A DNA stretch of 27,462 nt from DASUGM01 sp036274055 (lineage in GTDB: Bacteria > Acidobacteriota > Vicinamibacteria > Vicinamibacterales > SCN-69-37). Within the stretch, counting starts at the first letter, position 1, and each line of letters opens with the position of its first letter. The stretch lies in NCBI GenBank assembly GCA_036274055.1, contig DASUGM010000044.1, positions 1 through 27,462 of the forward strand. The letters run 5' to 3'. The notes below the pieces were generated by a model, which worked only from the letters and a program-made list of their open reading frames with translations, was not told the origin of the DNA and made no database searches. Of the stretch, positions 1 through 7,118 are shown piece after piece. Position numbers and translations under genes: made by a program.

Positions 1-159
1 ATCTACAACTGGATCGCGAGCGGCAAGATTCAGTACGTTCGAACCGCGGGTGGTTCGGTGCGCATCTTCGTGGACACGCTCTGGCGCGAGCCGGAAGGCG
101 GCGGTCCGGAAGAACACCACGGTCCGGGATGGAGTCAGCGACTGAGCCGTGGCGCCTGA
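1..159 (+). CDS. Partial HTH (excisionase/MerR-like) DNA-binding protein, C-terminal 52 residues
   Basis: The window opens inside this gene in frame 1 and the frame ends at TGA 157-159. The visible start, IYNWIASGKIQYVRTAGGSV followed by RIF, matches the second half of the excisionase-family winged HTH: a recognition helix with a W-I-x-x-G-K-I pattern, then a basic strand carrying the R-[IV]-F signature. After the domain comes an acidic, Gly/Pro/His-rich tail (EGGGPEEHHGP). Such small proteins bind DNA, either as recombination directionality factors or as stand-alone transcriptional regulators, and the fold alone does not separate these roles. The next gene starts at GTG 149 inside this one (11-bp overlap), so the two are probably translationally coupled. 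Family assignment is fairly sure; the role is unknown. Confidence 0.6.
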   Translation: MYNWIASGKIQYVRTAGGSVRIFVDTLWREPEGGGPEEHHGPGWSQRLSRGA

Positions 160-403
160 TCGCGCGACGGCCCAGCCTCTCGCCGCCGTGGAAGCCCTCC
201 CGCCTCAGGATCTACTGAGGCTCTTCCATCGCCTCAACAACCAGCTTGGCGTCGTCCTCGCCAACGCCGAGTTGCTCGAGGCCAAAATCGCCGACGAAAA
301 GCAGCGCGCCCGCGCCGCTCAGGTCGTTACCGGCGCGCTGGACGCGATCTCGTCAGTGCAGGAATTGCGACGTCTTTTGAACGTCGGACCGTCATCACAA
401 TGA
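149..403 (+). CDS. Small orphan histidine-kinase H-box (DHp-like) protein
   Basis: An 84-residue protein starting at GTG 149, overlapping the end of the HTH gene. Residues 26-75 read as one dimerization/phosphoacceptor hairpin: LFHRLNNQLGVVLANAELLE resembles the H-box H-[DE]-[LI]-N-N-x-L-x-x-[IV] of HisKA-type kinases, with His27 as the candidate phosphoacceptor, and a second amphipathic helix (ALDAISSVQELRRLL) follows. There is no ATP-binding CA domain (no N, G1, F or G2 box), so it cannot phosphorylate itself. It could be a phosphotransfer intermediate, a dimerization partner of a kinase such as the one at 1556-3103, or a degenerate remnant. No SD is obvious, and the overlap suggests re-initiation after the upstream gene. 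The H-box reading is by eye. Confidence 0.6.
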   Translation: MAPDRATAQPLAAVEALPPQDLLRLFHRLNNQLGVVLANAELLEAKIADEKQRARAAQVVTGALDAISSVQELRRLLNVGPSSQ

Positions 404-419
404 CAAATTTGTTGGCGAT

Positions 420-433
420 GTCAGGATTCTGAC
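420..433. other. Small perfect hairpin GTCAG-gatt-CTGAC
   Basis: A 5-bp perfect inverted repeat with a 4-nt centre, 17 bp after the stop of the H-box gene and with no T-run behind it. It may be a weak stem at the transcript end or a protein-binding half-site pair. The rest of 434-523 holds nothing I recognise. Confidence 0.25.
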
Positions 434-523
434 CATTCCAACACGCCTCCGCACGGCTCTTCCCATAGCTTCACACCCCGTCAAGTCCTCGTAAGACGCG
501 ACAAACAAACGATTTACTGAAAA

Positions 524-554
524 GACGCCAAAGCAGGTCCTGGTTAGGGGCGTC
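524..554. other. Bulged stem-loop upstream of the sigma factor promoter
   Basis: GACGCC (524-529) pairs with GGCGTC (549-554). Directly inside, CCT (539-541) pairs with AGG (546-548) around a GGTT loop, leaving a 9-nt bulge on the 5' side. It lies 13 bp upstream of the candidate sigma-54 promoter, so it may be an activator-binding region in DNA or part of an upstream transcript. Function unknown. Confidence 0.25.
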
Positions 555-566
555 GGCGAATCGGGC

Positions 567-582
567 TGGCATCGCTGTTGCC
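567..582 (+). promoter_or_regulatory. Candidate sigma-54 (-24/-12) promoter of the FliA-like gene
   Basis: TGGCATCGCTGTTGCC matches the RpoN consensus TGGCAY-N5-TTGCW, with the invariant GG (568-569) and GC (580-581) separated by exactly 10 bp. The predicted start is near 593, giving a leader of about 30 nt that contains the GGAGG SD at 613-617. No good sigma-70 promoter is visible in the same gap. One such match in a GC-rich genome can arise by chance, so this is a candidate only. Confidence 0.45.
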
Positions 583-623
583 CTTAGCAGGCGCACCGGC
601 CAGCGCCGGCTTGGAGGATTCCG

Positions 624-1436
624 ATGCAGCGTTTGCCCTTGGCGGAAGCTCAACAGCAGCGAGTCGCGGCAGGTTTGCCGTTCGTCGAATCGCTTGCTCG
701 TCGCATGGCGTCCACGATGCCGCATTCCATCGATCTGGGCGATCTCGTCCAGGATGGCGTGCTCGGCTTGATGGATGCCGCCCACCGCTATGACGAGGCC
801 CGCGGCATCAAGTTCGAGACCTTTGCCGAGCGCCGGGTACGTGGCGCGATGATCGATGCGTTGCGCCGGGACGCCTGGCCGCGCGGCGTCCGTCGCGTCC
901 GCCGCGAGCTCGAAGCCGCGCGCGAAACGCTGCGCCGTGAGCTTGGCGCCGAACCGACGATGGCGGATCTCGCCAAGCGCGTCGGCACCGACGAAGCGCG
1001 GCTCGAGCGGACCATCGTCCGCATCAGCACGATCGAGTCGACCTCGCCGCTCGCCAACTTCGATTCGCTCGACACGTCGACGCTGCCAGCCGTCCTCGTC
1101 CCGAGCGAACCGCCCTCTCCGGACCGTCTTTACGAACAGACCGAGACCCGCGATCGCGTCCGCGAAGCGATGGCCACATTGCCGGCGCGTGAACGCAAGA
1201 TCGTCGCGCTCTACTACTTCGGCGAAGCGACGATGAAACAGATCGGTGATGCGATTGGCGTCAACGAATCACGCGTCTCGCAGCTCCACGCGCGCGCGAT
1301 TCAGCGTCTCCGCAAGGCGATGATGGCCAACACCGCGCCGAGCGCGCCGCGCCTGGTCGCGAAGTCGCGCAAGCCGATTGCGCACAAGCCCGCGGTAGCC
1401 GCGAAGACCGGACGTCGTCTGCGCGCGGTCGCGTAG
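624..1436 (+). CDS. fliA: RNA polymerase sigma factor, FliA/WhiG (sigma-28) type
   Basis: A 270-residue alternative sigma factor that would direct core RNA polymerase to its own promoter class. Region 2 is at about 15-85 (DLVQDGVLGLMDAAHRYDEA, then GIKFETFAERRVRGAMIDALR, the classic FliA/WhiG-type 2.3-2.4 stretch), region 3 at about 95-155 (EPTMADLAKRVGTDEARLER) and region 4 at about 175-232 (LPARERKIVALYYFGEATMK, then a HTH with NESRVSQLHARAIQRLR). It has no region 1.1, which is usual for this group. Residues 235-270 form an extra strongly basic Ala/Lys/Arg tail not needed for sigma function. Start ATG 624 is set by GGAGG at 613-617 with 6-nt spacing. No flagellar gene is visible nearby, so the regulon could be motility, type IV pili or stress. 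The gene symbol is a family label. Confidence 0.88.
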   Translation: MQRLPLAEAQQQRVAAGLPFVESLARRMASTMPHSIDLGDLVQDGVLGLMDAAHRYDEARGIKFETFAERRVRGAMIDALRRDAWPRGVRRVRRELEAARETLRRELGAEPTMADLAKRVGTDEARLERTIVRISTIESTSPLANFDSLDTSTLPAVLVPSEPPSPDRLYEQTETRDRVREAMATLPARERKIVALYYFGEATMKQIGDAIGVNESRVSQLHARAIQRLRKAMMANTAPSAPRLVAKSRKPIAHKPAVAAKTGRRLRAVA

Positions 1437-1445
1437 CCCGCAGAG

Positions 1446-1547
1446 ACGCCGAGTCGCAGAGGACACAGAGGCGCGGAGGCGTTCGGGACGCGGAGAAGAT
1501 TCTCCGGTCTCGTTCTCTGCGTCTCAGCGTCCTCAGCGTCTCGGCGT
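1446..1547. repeat. Long imperfect palindrome of ACGCNGAG words in a convergent junction
   Basis: Left arm 1446-1478 and right arm 1515-1547 are inverted copies (27 of 33 positions match), both built from the degenerate words ACGCCGAG, ACGCTGAG and RCGCRGAG. The ends are a perfect 8-bp pair (ACGCCGAG/CTCGGCGT). In the centre, 1491-1506 is a second palindrome, CGGAGAA-ga-TTCTCCG. It fills the whole gap between the stops of the sigma factor and the histidine kinase. It resembles extragenic palindromes seen between convergent genes in many environmental genomes, and a two-way terminator role is plausible although there is no T-run. Confidence 0.6.
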
Positions 1548-1555
1548 GACCCTGA

Positions 1556-3103
1556 CTAGCCCAGCACTTCTCGCGCCGCCTTCACCAGATCCCGCAGCCT
1601 GAACGGCTTCGGCACCCACCGGCAGCCGCTTTCCTCGAGAAACCGCTCCGCTTCGGTTCCGGCGACGTCACCGGTCACGAAGATCAATCGTCGCGCCACG
1701 TGCGGCATCGTCGCCGAGATTTCCGCAAAAAACGCCGGGCCGTCCACCTTCGGCATCTTCAGGTCACAGATGATCACGTCGTAGTGCCGCTCGCGCACCT
1801 TGGTGAGCGCCTCTTCGCCGTCGGCGGCGCGATCGGCCCGGAATCCTTCGTCAGTCAGCGCCGCCGCGACCGCTTCGCCGAGCGCCTGTTCGTCTTCGAT
1901 GACCAGGGCGCGCGCGCCTTTCGGCACGTCGGGCAGCGAGTGCGCGGGAGCCTGGTCCGGCAGTTTGACGTGCGCGCCGCTGACCGGCAGCTCGAGGAAG
2001 AACGCCGCGCCTCGTCCCTGCGTCGAGCCGACGGTAATCCGGCCGCCGTGTTCCTGCGCGATCGCGTAGGCGACCGTGAGTCCGAGGCCGGTGCCTTTGC
2101 CCACTGCTTTGGTCGTAAAGAACGGATCGAAGATCCTCGTCTGCACTTCCTCCGGCACGCCGGGGCCGTCGTCGCTGACCTCGAGCACGACCGCGTCGCG
2201 CTCCATGTCCTGCCACGAACGGAGAATCAGCGTGCCGCGGCCATGCGCGCTGATCATCGCCTGTTCGGCGTTGATCACCAGATTCAGCACGATTTGCTGG
2301 ATCTGGTGGGGGTCGGCGAAGACCGGCGGCAGGCCGGCCGCCAGGGCTTCGATGATCACGACGTTGGCGGCGCGCTGTTCGTAGGCGCGCAGCGCCAGCG
2401 TCTCGCGCACGACCTGATTCAAGTCTACGGTCGTGCGCGTGGTGTGACGTTTTCGCGCGAACGTCTGCAGGTTGCGGACGATCCGGGCGGCGCGCTCGGA
2501 GGCGTTGTGGATCGAGTCGAGGTCGCGCCGGGTGAGCTCGTCGAGCCGGCGGCTCTGCAACCGTTCGGCGCACGCGAGAATCGTCGCCAGCGGGTTGTTC
2601 AATTCGTGAGCCACGCCCGACATCGTCTGGCCCAGCGCCGCGAGCCGTTCGGCCTGTGACAGCTGCAGGTACAGATCGCGCGCCTGGTCCTGCAGCTTCT
2701 TCCGCTCGGTGACGTCGCGCATCAGCGCTTCGACGCGCAGCGTCGCGGTGTTGGGCAGCGGCTCGGCGCGCGCGGTGACCTCGATCCACATCGCGCTGTT
2801 GTCGGCGCGGCGCAGGCGGAGCAGGTAATTGTGCGCGTGACCGTCGCGCCGGAGCTGCTGGAGGAATTCGCCGCGGGCCTGCTCGTCGACGAAGCGCTCG
2901 AGGTCGAACGGCCGGACATCATTCTCGGCGGCATCGTCGGCGAGTCCGAAGATCAGGCGCAGGTGCGGGTTGGCGGCGAGCGTCGCGGTGGAATGTTCTT
3001 CGACCAGTCCGATGTAGACGCCCTCGTGCAGTCCGTCGAACAGGCGCGCGAAGGCGTCCTGGCTCAGGCGCGACGAGGCGCGGCGCCCACTGGAAGCAGG
3101 CAC
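1556..3103 (-). CDS. Hybrid sensor histidine kinase (PAS-HisKA-HATPase-REC)
   Basis: A 515-residue cytoplasmic kinase with no membrane segment. Order: PAS-like sensor about 15-135 (LFDGLHEGVYIGL through VEALMRDVTERKKLQ), HisKA about 150-218 with the H-box GVAHELNNPLATI (His166 phosphoacceptor), HATPase about 228-374 with N-box Asn278 (NLVINAEQAM), G1 DDGPG 311-315, F-box FDPFFTTK 325-332 and G2 GTGLGL 337-342, then a receiver domain about 397-515 with acidic pocket E403/D404/E405, phospho-Asp447 (ICDLKMP), Thr477 and Lys499. All catalytic residues are present, so it should autophosphorylate and pass phosphate to its own receiver. No output domain follows, so an HPt protein or another regulator is implied. 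Start GTG 3103 lies 3 bp after the stop of the PCYCGC gene, so the two form an operon. The signal sensed is unknown. Confidence 0.92.
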   Translation of the reverse strand: MPASSGRRASSRLSQDAFARLFDGLHEGVYIGLVEEHSTATLAANPHLRLIFGLADDAAENDVRPFDLERFVDEQARGEFLQQLRRDGHAHNYLLRLRRADNSAMWIEVTARAEPLPNTATLRVEALMRDVTERKKLQDQARDLYLQLSQAERLAALGQTMSGVAHELNNPLATILACAERLQSRRLDELTRRDLDSIHNASERAARIVRNLQTFARKRHTTRTTVDLNQVVRETLALRAYEQRAANVVIIEALAAGLPPVFADPHQIQQIVLNLVINAEQAMISAHGRGTLILRSWQDMERDAVVLEVSDDGPGVPEEVQTRIFDPFFTTKAVGKGTGLGLTVAYAIAQEHGGRITVGSTQGRGAAFFLELPVSGAHVKLPDQAPAHSLPDVPKGARALVIEDEQALGEAVAAALTDEGFRADRAADGEEALTKVRERHYDVIICDLKMPKVDGPAFFAEISATMPHVARRLIFVTGDVAGTEAERFLEESGCRWVPKPFRLRDLVKAAREVLG

Positions 3104-3106
3104 CGG

Positions 3107-3658
3107 CTAGTGCGTGCCGCCTTTGTGCGGCGGCGCCGGCGTCGGCGTGTGGTGCGTGGCGCCCGCGTACTTCTTTTCGATCGCCTCGCGGATCTGCGTC
3201 AGTGAGGCGCCGGCGTGGGTCATCTGCATCGCCTGCTGGCCGACGTCGATGCACACTTCGCAGATCAGGCCGTGCGGTTCCCACGCCGTGACTTTGCCTT
3301 CGGCGTTCCGCTTGGCGACAAAACAGTCGTGGTTGCCGCGATGGCCGCCGCGCTCGCATCCGCAGAAGCAAGGCATGTACGACAGCACGTCGGGCCGCCG
3401 CGCCGCGAATTCGAACACCGCCTTGGTGACTTCGGGCGGCCGCGCCGCGGTGGCAATTCCCGCCGGCAGCAGCGGCAGATCGCTGGCAATGAACCGGAGC
3501 CGTTCGAGCCGGCCGGCCGCGTCGCCGGCGGCCGACTGCGCCGCCGCCGTCTCGGCCGCCGATTGCGGTTCACGCGACGCGGTTCCCGAACACGTCGCCG
3601 CCAACGTCGCAATGCACGCGACGCCGCACGTGCGCTTCAGAAATTGCAGGGCCGACAT
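3107..3658 (-). CDS. Exported PCYCGC-motif protein
   Basis: A 183-residue protein. I start it at ATG 3658 because this gives a normal export signal (MSALQFLKRT then CGVACIATLAAT), whereas the open frame further upstream would add an Arg-rich stretch. Cys23 (LAATC) may be a lipobox, although Thr at -1 is unusual. The mature part carries MPCFCGC (95-101), then HRGNHDCF (106-113) and ICEVC (132-136). This Cys/His set defines the family of unknown function with a PCYCGC motif, where metal binding is suspected. Here Tyr of the motif is Phe. A His/Pro tail (ATHHTPTPAPPHKGGTH) ends the protein and could also bind metal. It is the first gene of an operon with the hybrid kinase, 3 bp apart, so it may act in sensing for that kinase. 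That link is inference. Confidence 0.8.
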   Translation of the reverse strand: MSALQFLKRTCGVACIATLAATCSGTASREPQSAAETAAAQSAAGDAAGRLERLRFIASDLPLLPAGIATAARPPEVTKAVFEFAARRPDVLSYMPCFCGCERGGHRGNHDCFVAKRNAEGKVTAWEPHGLICEVCIDVGQQAMQMTHAGASLTQIREAIEKKYAGATHHTPTPAPPHKGGTH

Positions 3659-3696
3659 ACGCGCGATCTTACCATCTGGAAGTACACTACCCGGAT

Positions 3697-4494
3697 ATGT
3701 TCGCCGCCAACGTGCTCGCCGGGCAGACCGCACTCGTGACCGGCGGCGGCACGGGTCTGGGGCTGGCGATCGCGCGCGCGCTCGGCAAGCTCGGCGCGCG
3801 CGTCGTCATTGCCAGCCGCAAGCGCGAACATCTGGATTCGGGCGCCGCTGCGATACGCGGCGACGGCACCGCGGTCCTGCCGGTTCAGGTGGACGTCCGC
3901 GAGCCGGAGCAGGTCGATGGGATGGTCGCGCAGGCGATCGACGCGTTCGGCCACATCGACATTCTCGTCAACAACGCCGCCGGCAATTTCATCTGCAAGG
4001 CCGAGGAGCTCTCGCCCAACGGCTGGAACGCGGTGATCGGCATCGTTCTGAACGGCAGTTTCTACTGCTCGCGCGCGGTCGGACGGCACATGATCTCGCG
4101 CGGCAAGGGCGGCTCGATTGTGTCGATCCTGGCCAACTACGCGTGGACCGGCAGCGCCGGCACGATTCACTCGGCCTGCGCCAAGGCCGGCGTGCTGGCG
4201 ATGACGCAGACGCTCGCGGTCGAATGGGCGCCGCACAAGATTCGTGTCAATGCCGTCGCGCCGGGTCCGATTGAATCGCCGGGCGCCGCGCAGCAGCTGT
4301 GGTCAACGCAGCAATCGATCGACGCGATCACCGACACCGTGCCGCTCCGCCGTTGGGGGCAGCCGGACGACGTCGCCAATGCTGTGTCCTACCTTGTCTC
4401 ACCCTTCGCGTCCTATGTCACTGGTGAGGTGTTGACGGTCGACGGCGGCCAGTGGCTCAAAGGCGGCTATGGTTTCCTCGACCTCGAGATCTGA
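3697..4494 (+). CDS. SDR-family 2,4-dienoyl-CoA reductase-like enzyme
   Basis: A 265-residue Rossmann-fold oxidoreductase. The cofactor motif TGGGTGLG is at 15-22, SRKRE at 40-44 suggests NADPH preference, and NNAAGN is at 92-97. The usual SDR YxxxK is absent: the Tyr position before Lys163 is Ser159 (HSACAK). The pattern SILANYAWTGSAG with S-x-x-x-K matches 2,4-dienoyl-CoA reductases, where a Tyr placed earlier (here Tyr148) with the Lys does the chemistry. The NNAAGNF motif and the end (SPFASYVTGEVLTVDGGQWL) also fit this group. Expected role: NADPH-dependent reduction of dienoyl-CoA in beta-oxidation of unsaturated fatty acids. No SD precedes ATG 3697. It heads a run of four closely spaced genes and is divergent from the PCYCGC gene 38 bp away. 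Confidence 0.8.
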   Translation: MFAANVLAGQTALVTGGGTGLGLAIARALGKLGARVVIASRKREHLDSGAAAIRGDGTAVLPVQVDVREPEQVDGMVAQAIDAFGHIDILVNNAAGNFICKAEELSPNGWNAVIGIVLNGSFYCSRAVGRHMISRGKGGSIVSILANYAWTGSAGTIHSACAKAGVLAMTQTLAVEWAPHKIRVNAVAPGPIESPGAAQQLWSTQQSIDAITDTVPLRRWGQPDDVANAVSYLVSPFASYVTGEVLTVDGGQWLKGGYGFLDLEI

Positions 4495-4495
4495 G

Positions 4496-5452
4496 ATGGC
4501 GCGCCTTCCCCGAATCAGCGAAATCGACGGCAATTCGAGCGGCACCGGCTTCTATCTGTGCGCGCGCAAAGATCGCCGCAGCTCGAAGAACGGCAGCGTC
4601 TATCTGGCGCTGCTGCTGCAGGACGTCTCCGGTGAAATCGGCGCCAAAGTGTTCAACGACGTCGAGCAGTTCGATGTCCAGTTTGACGTCGGCGAGTTCG
4701 TCGCCGTGCAGGCCAAAGGGAATCTCTACAACAACCGGCTCGAGCTGATCCTCGACAAGATCCGCCGCGTCATTCCCGCCGACGCCCAGCTCGGGTTTCG
4801 CGAAGAGGACTGCATTCCGACCTCGCCGCGACCGCTGGCGGAGATGTGGGCCGAGCTCGACGGCCGGCTGGCCAGTGTCCAGGATCCCTACGTCGCCGAT
4901 CTGCTCGGCCGCATCGTCGCGAAGTACGGGGACAAGCTGCGGATCTGGCCGGCGGCCCGGCAGGTCCATCACGCCTACCGCAGCGGCCTGCTCGAACACA
5001 TCCTCAAGATCATGGAGATCGCCGTCTTCGCCGCCGAGGCCTACGGCGCGCGGCGCGACCTGGTGATCGCCGGCGCGCTGCTGCACGACATCGGCAAGCT
5101 CGAAGAACTGAACTACGAAGTCGCGACCGACTACTCGCTCTCCGGCAATCTGATCGGGCACATCGTCATCGGCGTCGGCATGGTCCGGGATGTCGTCCGT
5201 GAGATCCCGGAATTTCCGCGCGAGCTCGCGCTTGAGATCGAGCACCTGATCCTGTCGCACCACAGCGAGAAGGCGCTGGGATCGCCGGTGACGCCGATGA
5301 CCGTCGAGGCATTCATCCTCGCCGCCGCCGACAACCTCGACGCGACCATCCACCAAGTGCGCAAGCACATCGCCGACGACGACTCCGAGGGCCGGTTCAC
5401 GTCGTATCAGCGTTACCTGGAAACCGTGCTCCTCAAACCGCCCCGGCCGTGA
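4496..5452 (+). CDS. OB-fold/HD-domain 3'-5' exoribonuclease, YhaM type
   Basis: A 318-residue protein. Start ATG 4496 lies one base after the SDR stop; the frame extends further upstream inside the SDR gene but has no support there. The N-terminal 1-95 is an OB-fold nucleic-acid-binding domain (KNGSVYLALLLQDVSGEIGA). Residues about 155-285 are an HD phosphohydrolase core with metal ligands His168 (LLEHIL), His197-Asp198 (LLHDIGKLEE), His222, His255-His256 (LILSHH) and Asp279 (AADNLDA). OB followed by HD is the layout of the YhaM/CBF1 3'-5' exonucleases, which degrade RNA and some DNA with a metal. The length (about 315) fits the family. A regulatory HD phosphohydrolase is the alternative but less likely. 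Confidence 0.85.
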   Translation: MARLPRISEIDGNSSGTGFYLCARKDRRSSKNGSVYLALLLQDVSGEIGAKVFNDVEQFDVQFDVGEFVAVQAKGNLYNNRLELILDKIRRVIPADAQLGFREEDCIPTSPRPLAEMWAELDGRLASVQDPYVADLLGRIVAKYGDKLRIWPAARQVHHAYRSGLLEHILKIMEIAVFAAEAYGARRDLVIAGALLHDIGKLEELNYEVATDYSLSGNLIGHIVIGVGMVRDVVREIPEFPRELALEIEHLILSHHSEKALGSPVTPMTVEAFILAAADNLDATIHQVRKHIADDDSEGRFTSYQRYLETVLLKPPRP

Positions 5453-6357
5453 GCGGGGCGGCGAGCGCCGGCGCCGCCACGCAGCGTCGCGCCTGGATCG
5501 CCTGGATTGCCGTCTGCGTCATCTGGGGCACGACCTATCTCGGCATCAAAGTCGCGCTGGCGACGATCCCGCCGTTTCTCATGGGCGGCCTTCGCTATGC
5601 CGCCGCGGGTGTCGTCCTGGCCGCGGCGCTGGTCGCGCAGGGCCGGCCGCTGCCGCCGCGATCGGACTGGGGCGGCCTGGCGATTCTCGGCTTCTTCATG
5701 TTCCTGTTCGGCAACGGCGGCGTCGTCTGGGGCGAGCAGTACGTGCCGAGCGGGCTGACTGCCGTCCTGGTCGGGACGAGCCCGTTCTGGATGGTCGGCA
5801 TCGACGCGATGGTGACGCGCGGGCAACAGATGTTCGTCCGCCAGTGGGTCGGCATGTTCGTCGGATTTCTCGGCATCGTCCTGCTGGTTTGGCCAGACAT
5901 CACCGCCGGGGGCGCCACCGGCCGCGGTTTCTTCTTCGGCGTCGTCGCGCTGCAAATCGCCTGCATCGGCTGGGCGATTGGATCGGCCTACACCCGGCGT
6001 CATGTCATGCCGCGTGACGTGCTCGGCGCCGCGTCGCTGCAGATGCTCTTCGGCGGGCTGTTCATGCTGCTGGCCGGGACCGCGCTCGGAGAGTGGAACG
6101 ATCTCTCATTCACGCCGAAGACGACGTTCGCGCTCGCCTATTTGACGCTGCTGGGGTCGGTCGTCGCGTTCGCGGCCTACTCGTATGCGCTGCGTCACCT
6201 CAACGTCGCCATCGTGTCGCTCTACACCTACGTCAATCCGGTGATTGCGGTCGCACTCGGAACGATTCTGCTCGATGAGCCGTTTCACGTGCGCATGTTG
6301 ATCGCCGGTGCGATCATCCTGGCCGGCATTCTGATCGTCGGTCCAAAGAAAACCTGA
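5449..6357 (+). CDS. EamA/DMT-superfamily inner-membrane transporter
   Basis: A 302-residue protein with about ten hydrophobic segments in two EamA repeats (about 17-145 and 160-298). Family features are visible: the first segment WIAVCVIWGTTYLGIKVAL, the mid-repeat motif LVGTSPFWM, and in the second repeat SYALRHLNVAIVSLYTYVNP with LLDEPF. These proteins move small metabolites such as amino acids, nucleosides or drugs, commonly as exporters; the substrate cannot be read from sequence. Start GTG 5449 overlaps the preceding stop as GTGA, and its own stop overlaps the next start as TGATG, so translation of the three genes is coupled. Confidence 0.88.
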   Translation: MSGAASAGAATQRRAWIAWIAVCVIWGTTYLGIKVALATIPPFLMGGLRYAAAGVVLAAALVAQGRPLPPRSDWGGLAILGFFMFLFGNGGVVWGEQYVPSGLTAVLVGTSPFWMVGIDAMVTRGQQMFVRQWVGMFVGFLGIVLLVWPDITAGGATGRGFFFGVVALQIACIGWAIGSAYTRRHVMPRDVLGAASLQMLFGGLFMLLAGTALGEWNDLSFTPKTTFALAYLTLLGSVVAFAAYSYALRHLNVAIVSLYTYVNPVIAVALGTILLDEPFHVRMLIAGAIILAGILIVGPKKT

Positions 6358-7007
6358 TGCGCACTCTGGCGGCGGCGCTCGCGATCGTGTGGCTGTGGCC
6401 GGCCGGCGCGGCCGGGCAAACGCCGCCGGCGGATCCGCCATCGCCCGCGACGCCGTCTTCCGCGCTGCGCAGGCATGCGACGTTTCTACTCGGCGCCGCC
6501 GCCGGCCTCGCGGTTCATGAGACCGGCCACGCGACGATCGCCGCCGTCCTTGGCGCCAACCCGCGTTTTGGGAAGACCTCCGGCAGCGCGTTTTCCTTCT
6601 TCGCGATTCACCACGATCACGTCAGCCGCCAGCAGGAGTACGTGATCTCATCGGCCGGGTTCTGGTTCCAGCACGCGGTCAGCGAAGCGATCCTGACGAC
6701 GCACCCGCGGCTGCGCGACGAGGATCGGCCGTTCATGAAAGGGATCGTCATCTTCCATCTCGGGACGTCGGCGATCTACAGCATCGCGGCGTTCGCGCGG
6801 ATTGGGCCCGACCAGCGCGACACGCGCGGCATGGCTGTGTCGCTCGGCGAGGATGGCGTCCCCGAGCCGGCGATCGGCGCGCTCATTCTCGCGCCGGCGG
6901 TGTTCGACGCCTATCGCTACTGGAAGCCGGGATCGAAGTGGGTGCCGTGGGCGTCCCGCGCATCGAAGCTCGCGGGATTGATGCTGGCGCTGGGCGCGGG
7001 CCGGTAG
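6357..7007 (+). CDS. Membrane protein with HExxH motif, putative M50-like peptidase relative
   Basis: A 216-residue protein of no family I can name. It begins with an export signal (MRTLAAALAIVWLWPAGAAG, cleavage after AGAAG-Q), followed by a Pro-rich linker. Residues 41-66 are a hydrophobic helix that contains HETGH (His54, Glu55, His58), a zinc-metalloprotease signature placed inside a membrane segment as in site-2 proteases. Asp184 in LAPAVFDAYRYW sits where a third ligand could lie. Further hydrophobic stretches are at about 97-112, 128-147 and 172-186. The canonical M50 Asp-Gly motif is not seen, so activity is unproven. It overlaps the transporter stop by one base (TGATG), so it is expressed with it. 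A plausible job is intramembrane proteolysis, but this is inference. Confidence 0.6.
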   Translation: MRTLAAALAIVWLWPAGAAGQTPPADPPSPATPSSALRRHATFLLGAAAGLAVHETGHATIAAVLGANPRFGKTSGSAFSFFAIHHDHVSRQQEYVISSAGFWFQHAVSEAILTTHPRLRDEDRPFMKGIVIFHLGTSAIYSIAAFARIGPDQRDTRGMAVSLGEDGVPEPAIGALILAPAVFDAYRYWKPGSKWVPWASRASKLAGLMLALGAGR

Positions 7008-7010
7008 ATC

Positions 7011-7095
7011 AGTGCGGCGTGCGCCGTGCGGTGTGCGCGGTGCGGGTGTGCGGTGTTCTCGCGGTTCTCAGCGCCGCCGCACTAGGCACGGCGCA
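7011..7095. repeat. GTGCG-word low-complexity palindromic element
   Basis: It fills the gap between the convergent membrane-protein and FabZ-like genes. The left half is made of GTGCGG-like words and the right half of their complements. Two perfect pairs exist: TGCGCCGTGC (7020-7029) with GCACGGCGCA (7086-7095), and AGTGCGGCG (7011-7019) with CGCCGCACT (7075-7083). The two pairs cross each other, so they cannot form one simple stem. It is related in style to the elements at 9416 and 10837. Confidence 0.55.
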
Positions 7096-7118
7096 TCGGC
7101 GCACTGCGCACGGCCGCG

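Noticed and set aside
500..560. Resemblance to a c-di-GMP (GEMM) riboswitch (GAAA followed by GACGC-AAAGC)
   Set aside because: An extra C interrupts the core motif, the 5' GGCAAACC half is missing, and the element lies upstream of the candidate promoter rather than in the leader.
1700..2659. A 319-codon open frame on the plus strand
   Set aside because: It lies fully antisense to the hybrid kinase, has Arg/Asp-rich composition typical of GC-rich shadow frames, and no domain is seen.
3114..4274. A 386-codon open frame on the plus strand
   Set aside because: It runs antisense through the PCYCGC gene and out of frame through the SDR gene; no domain and no start signal.
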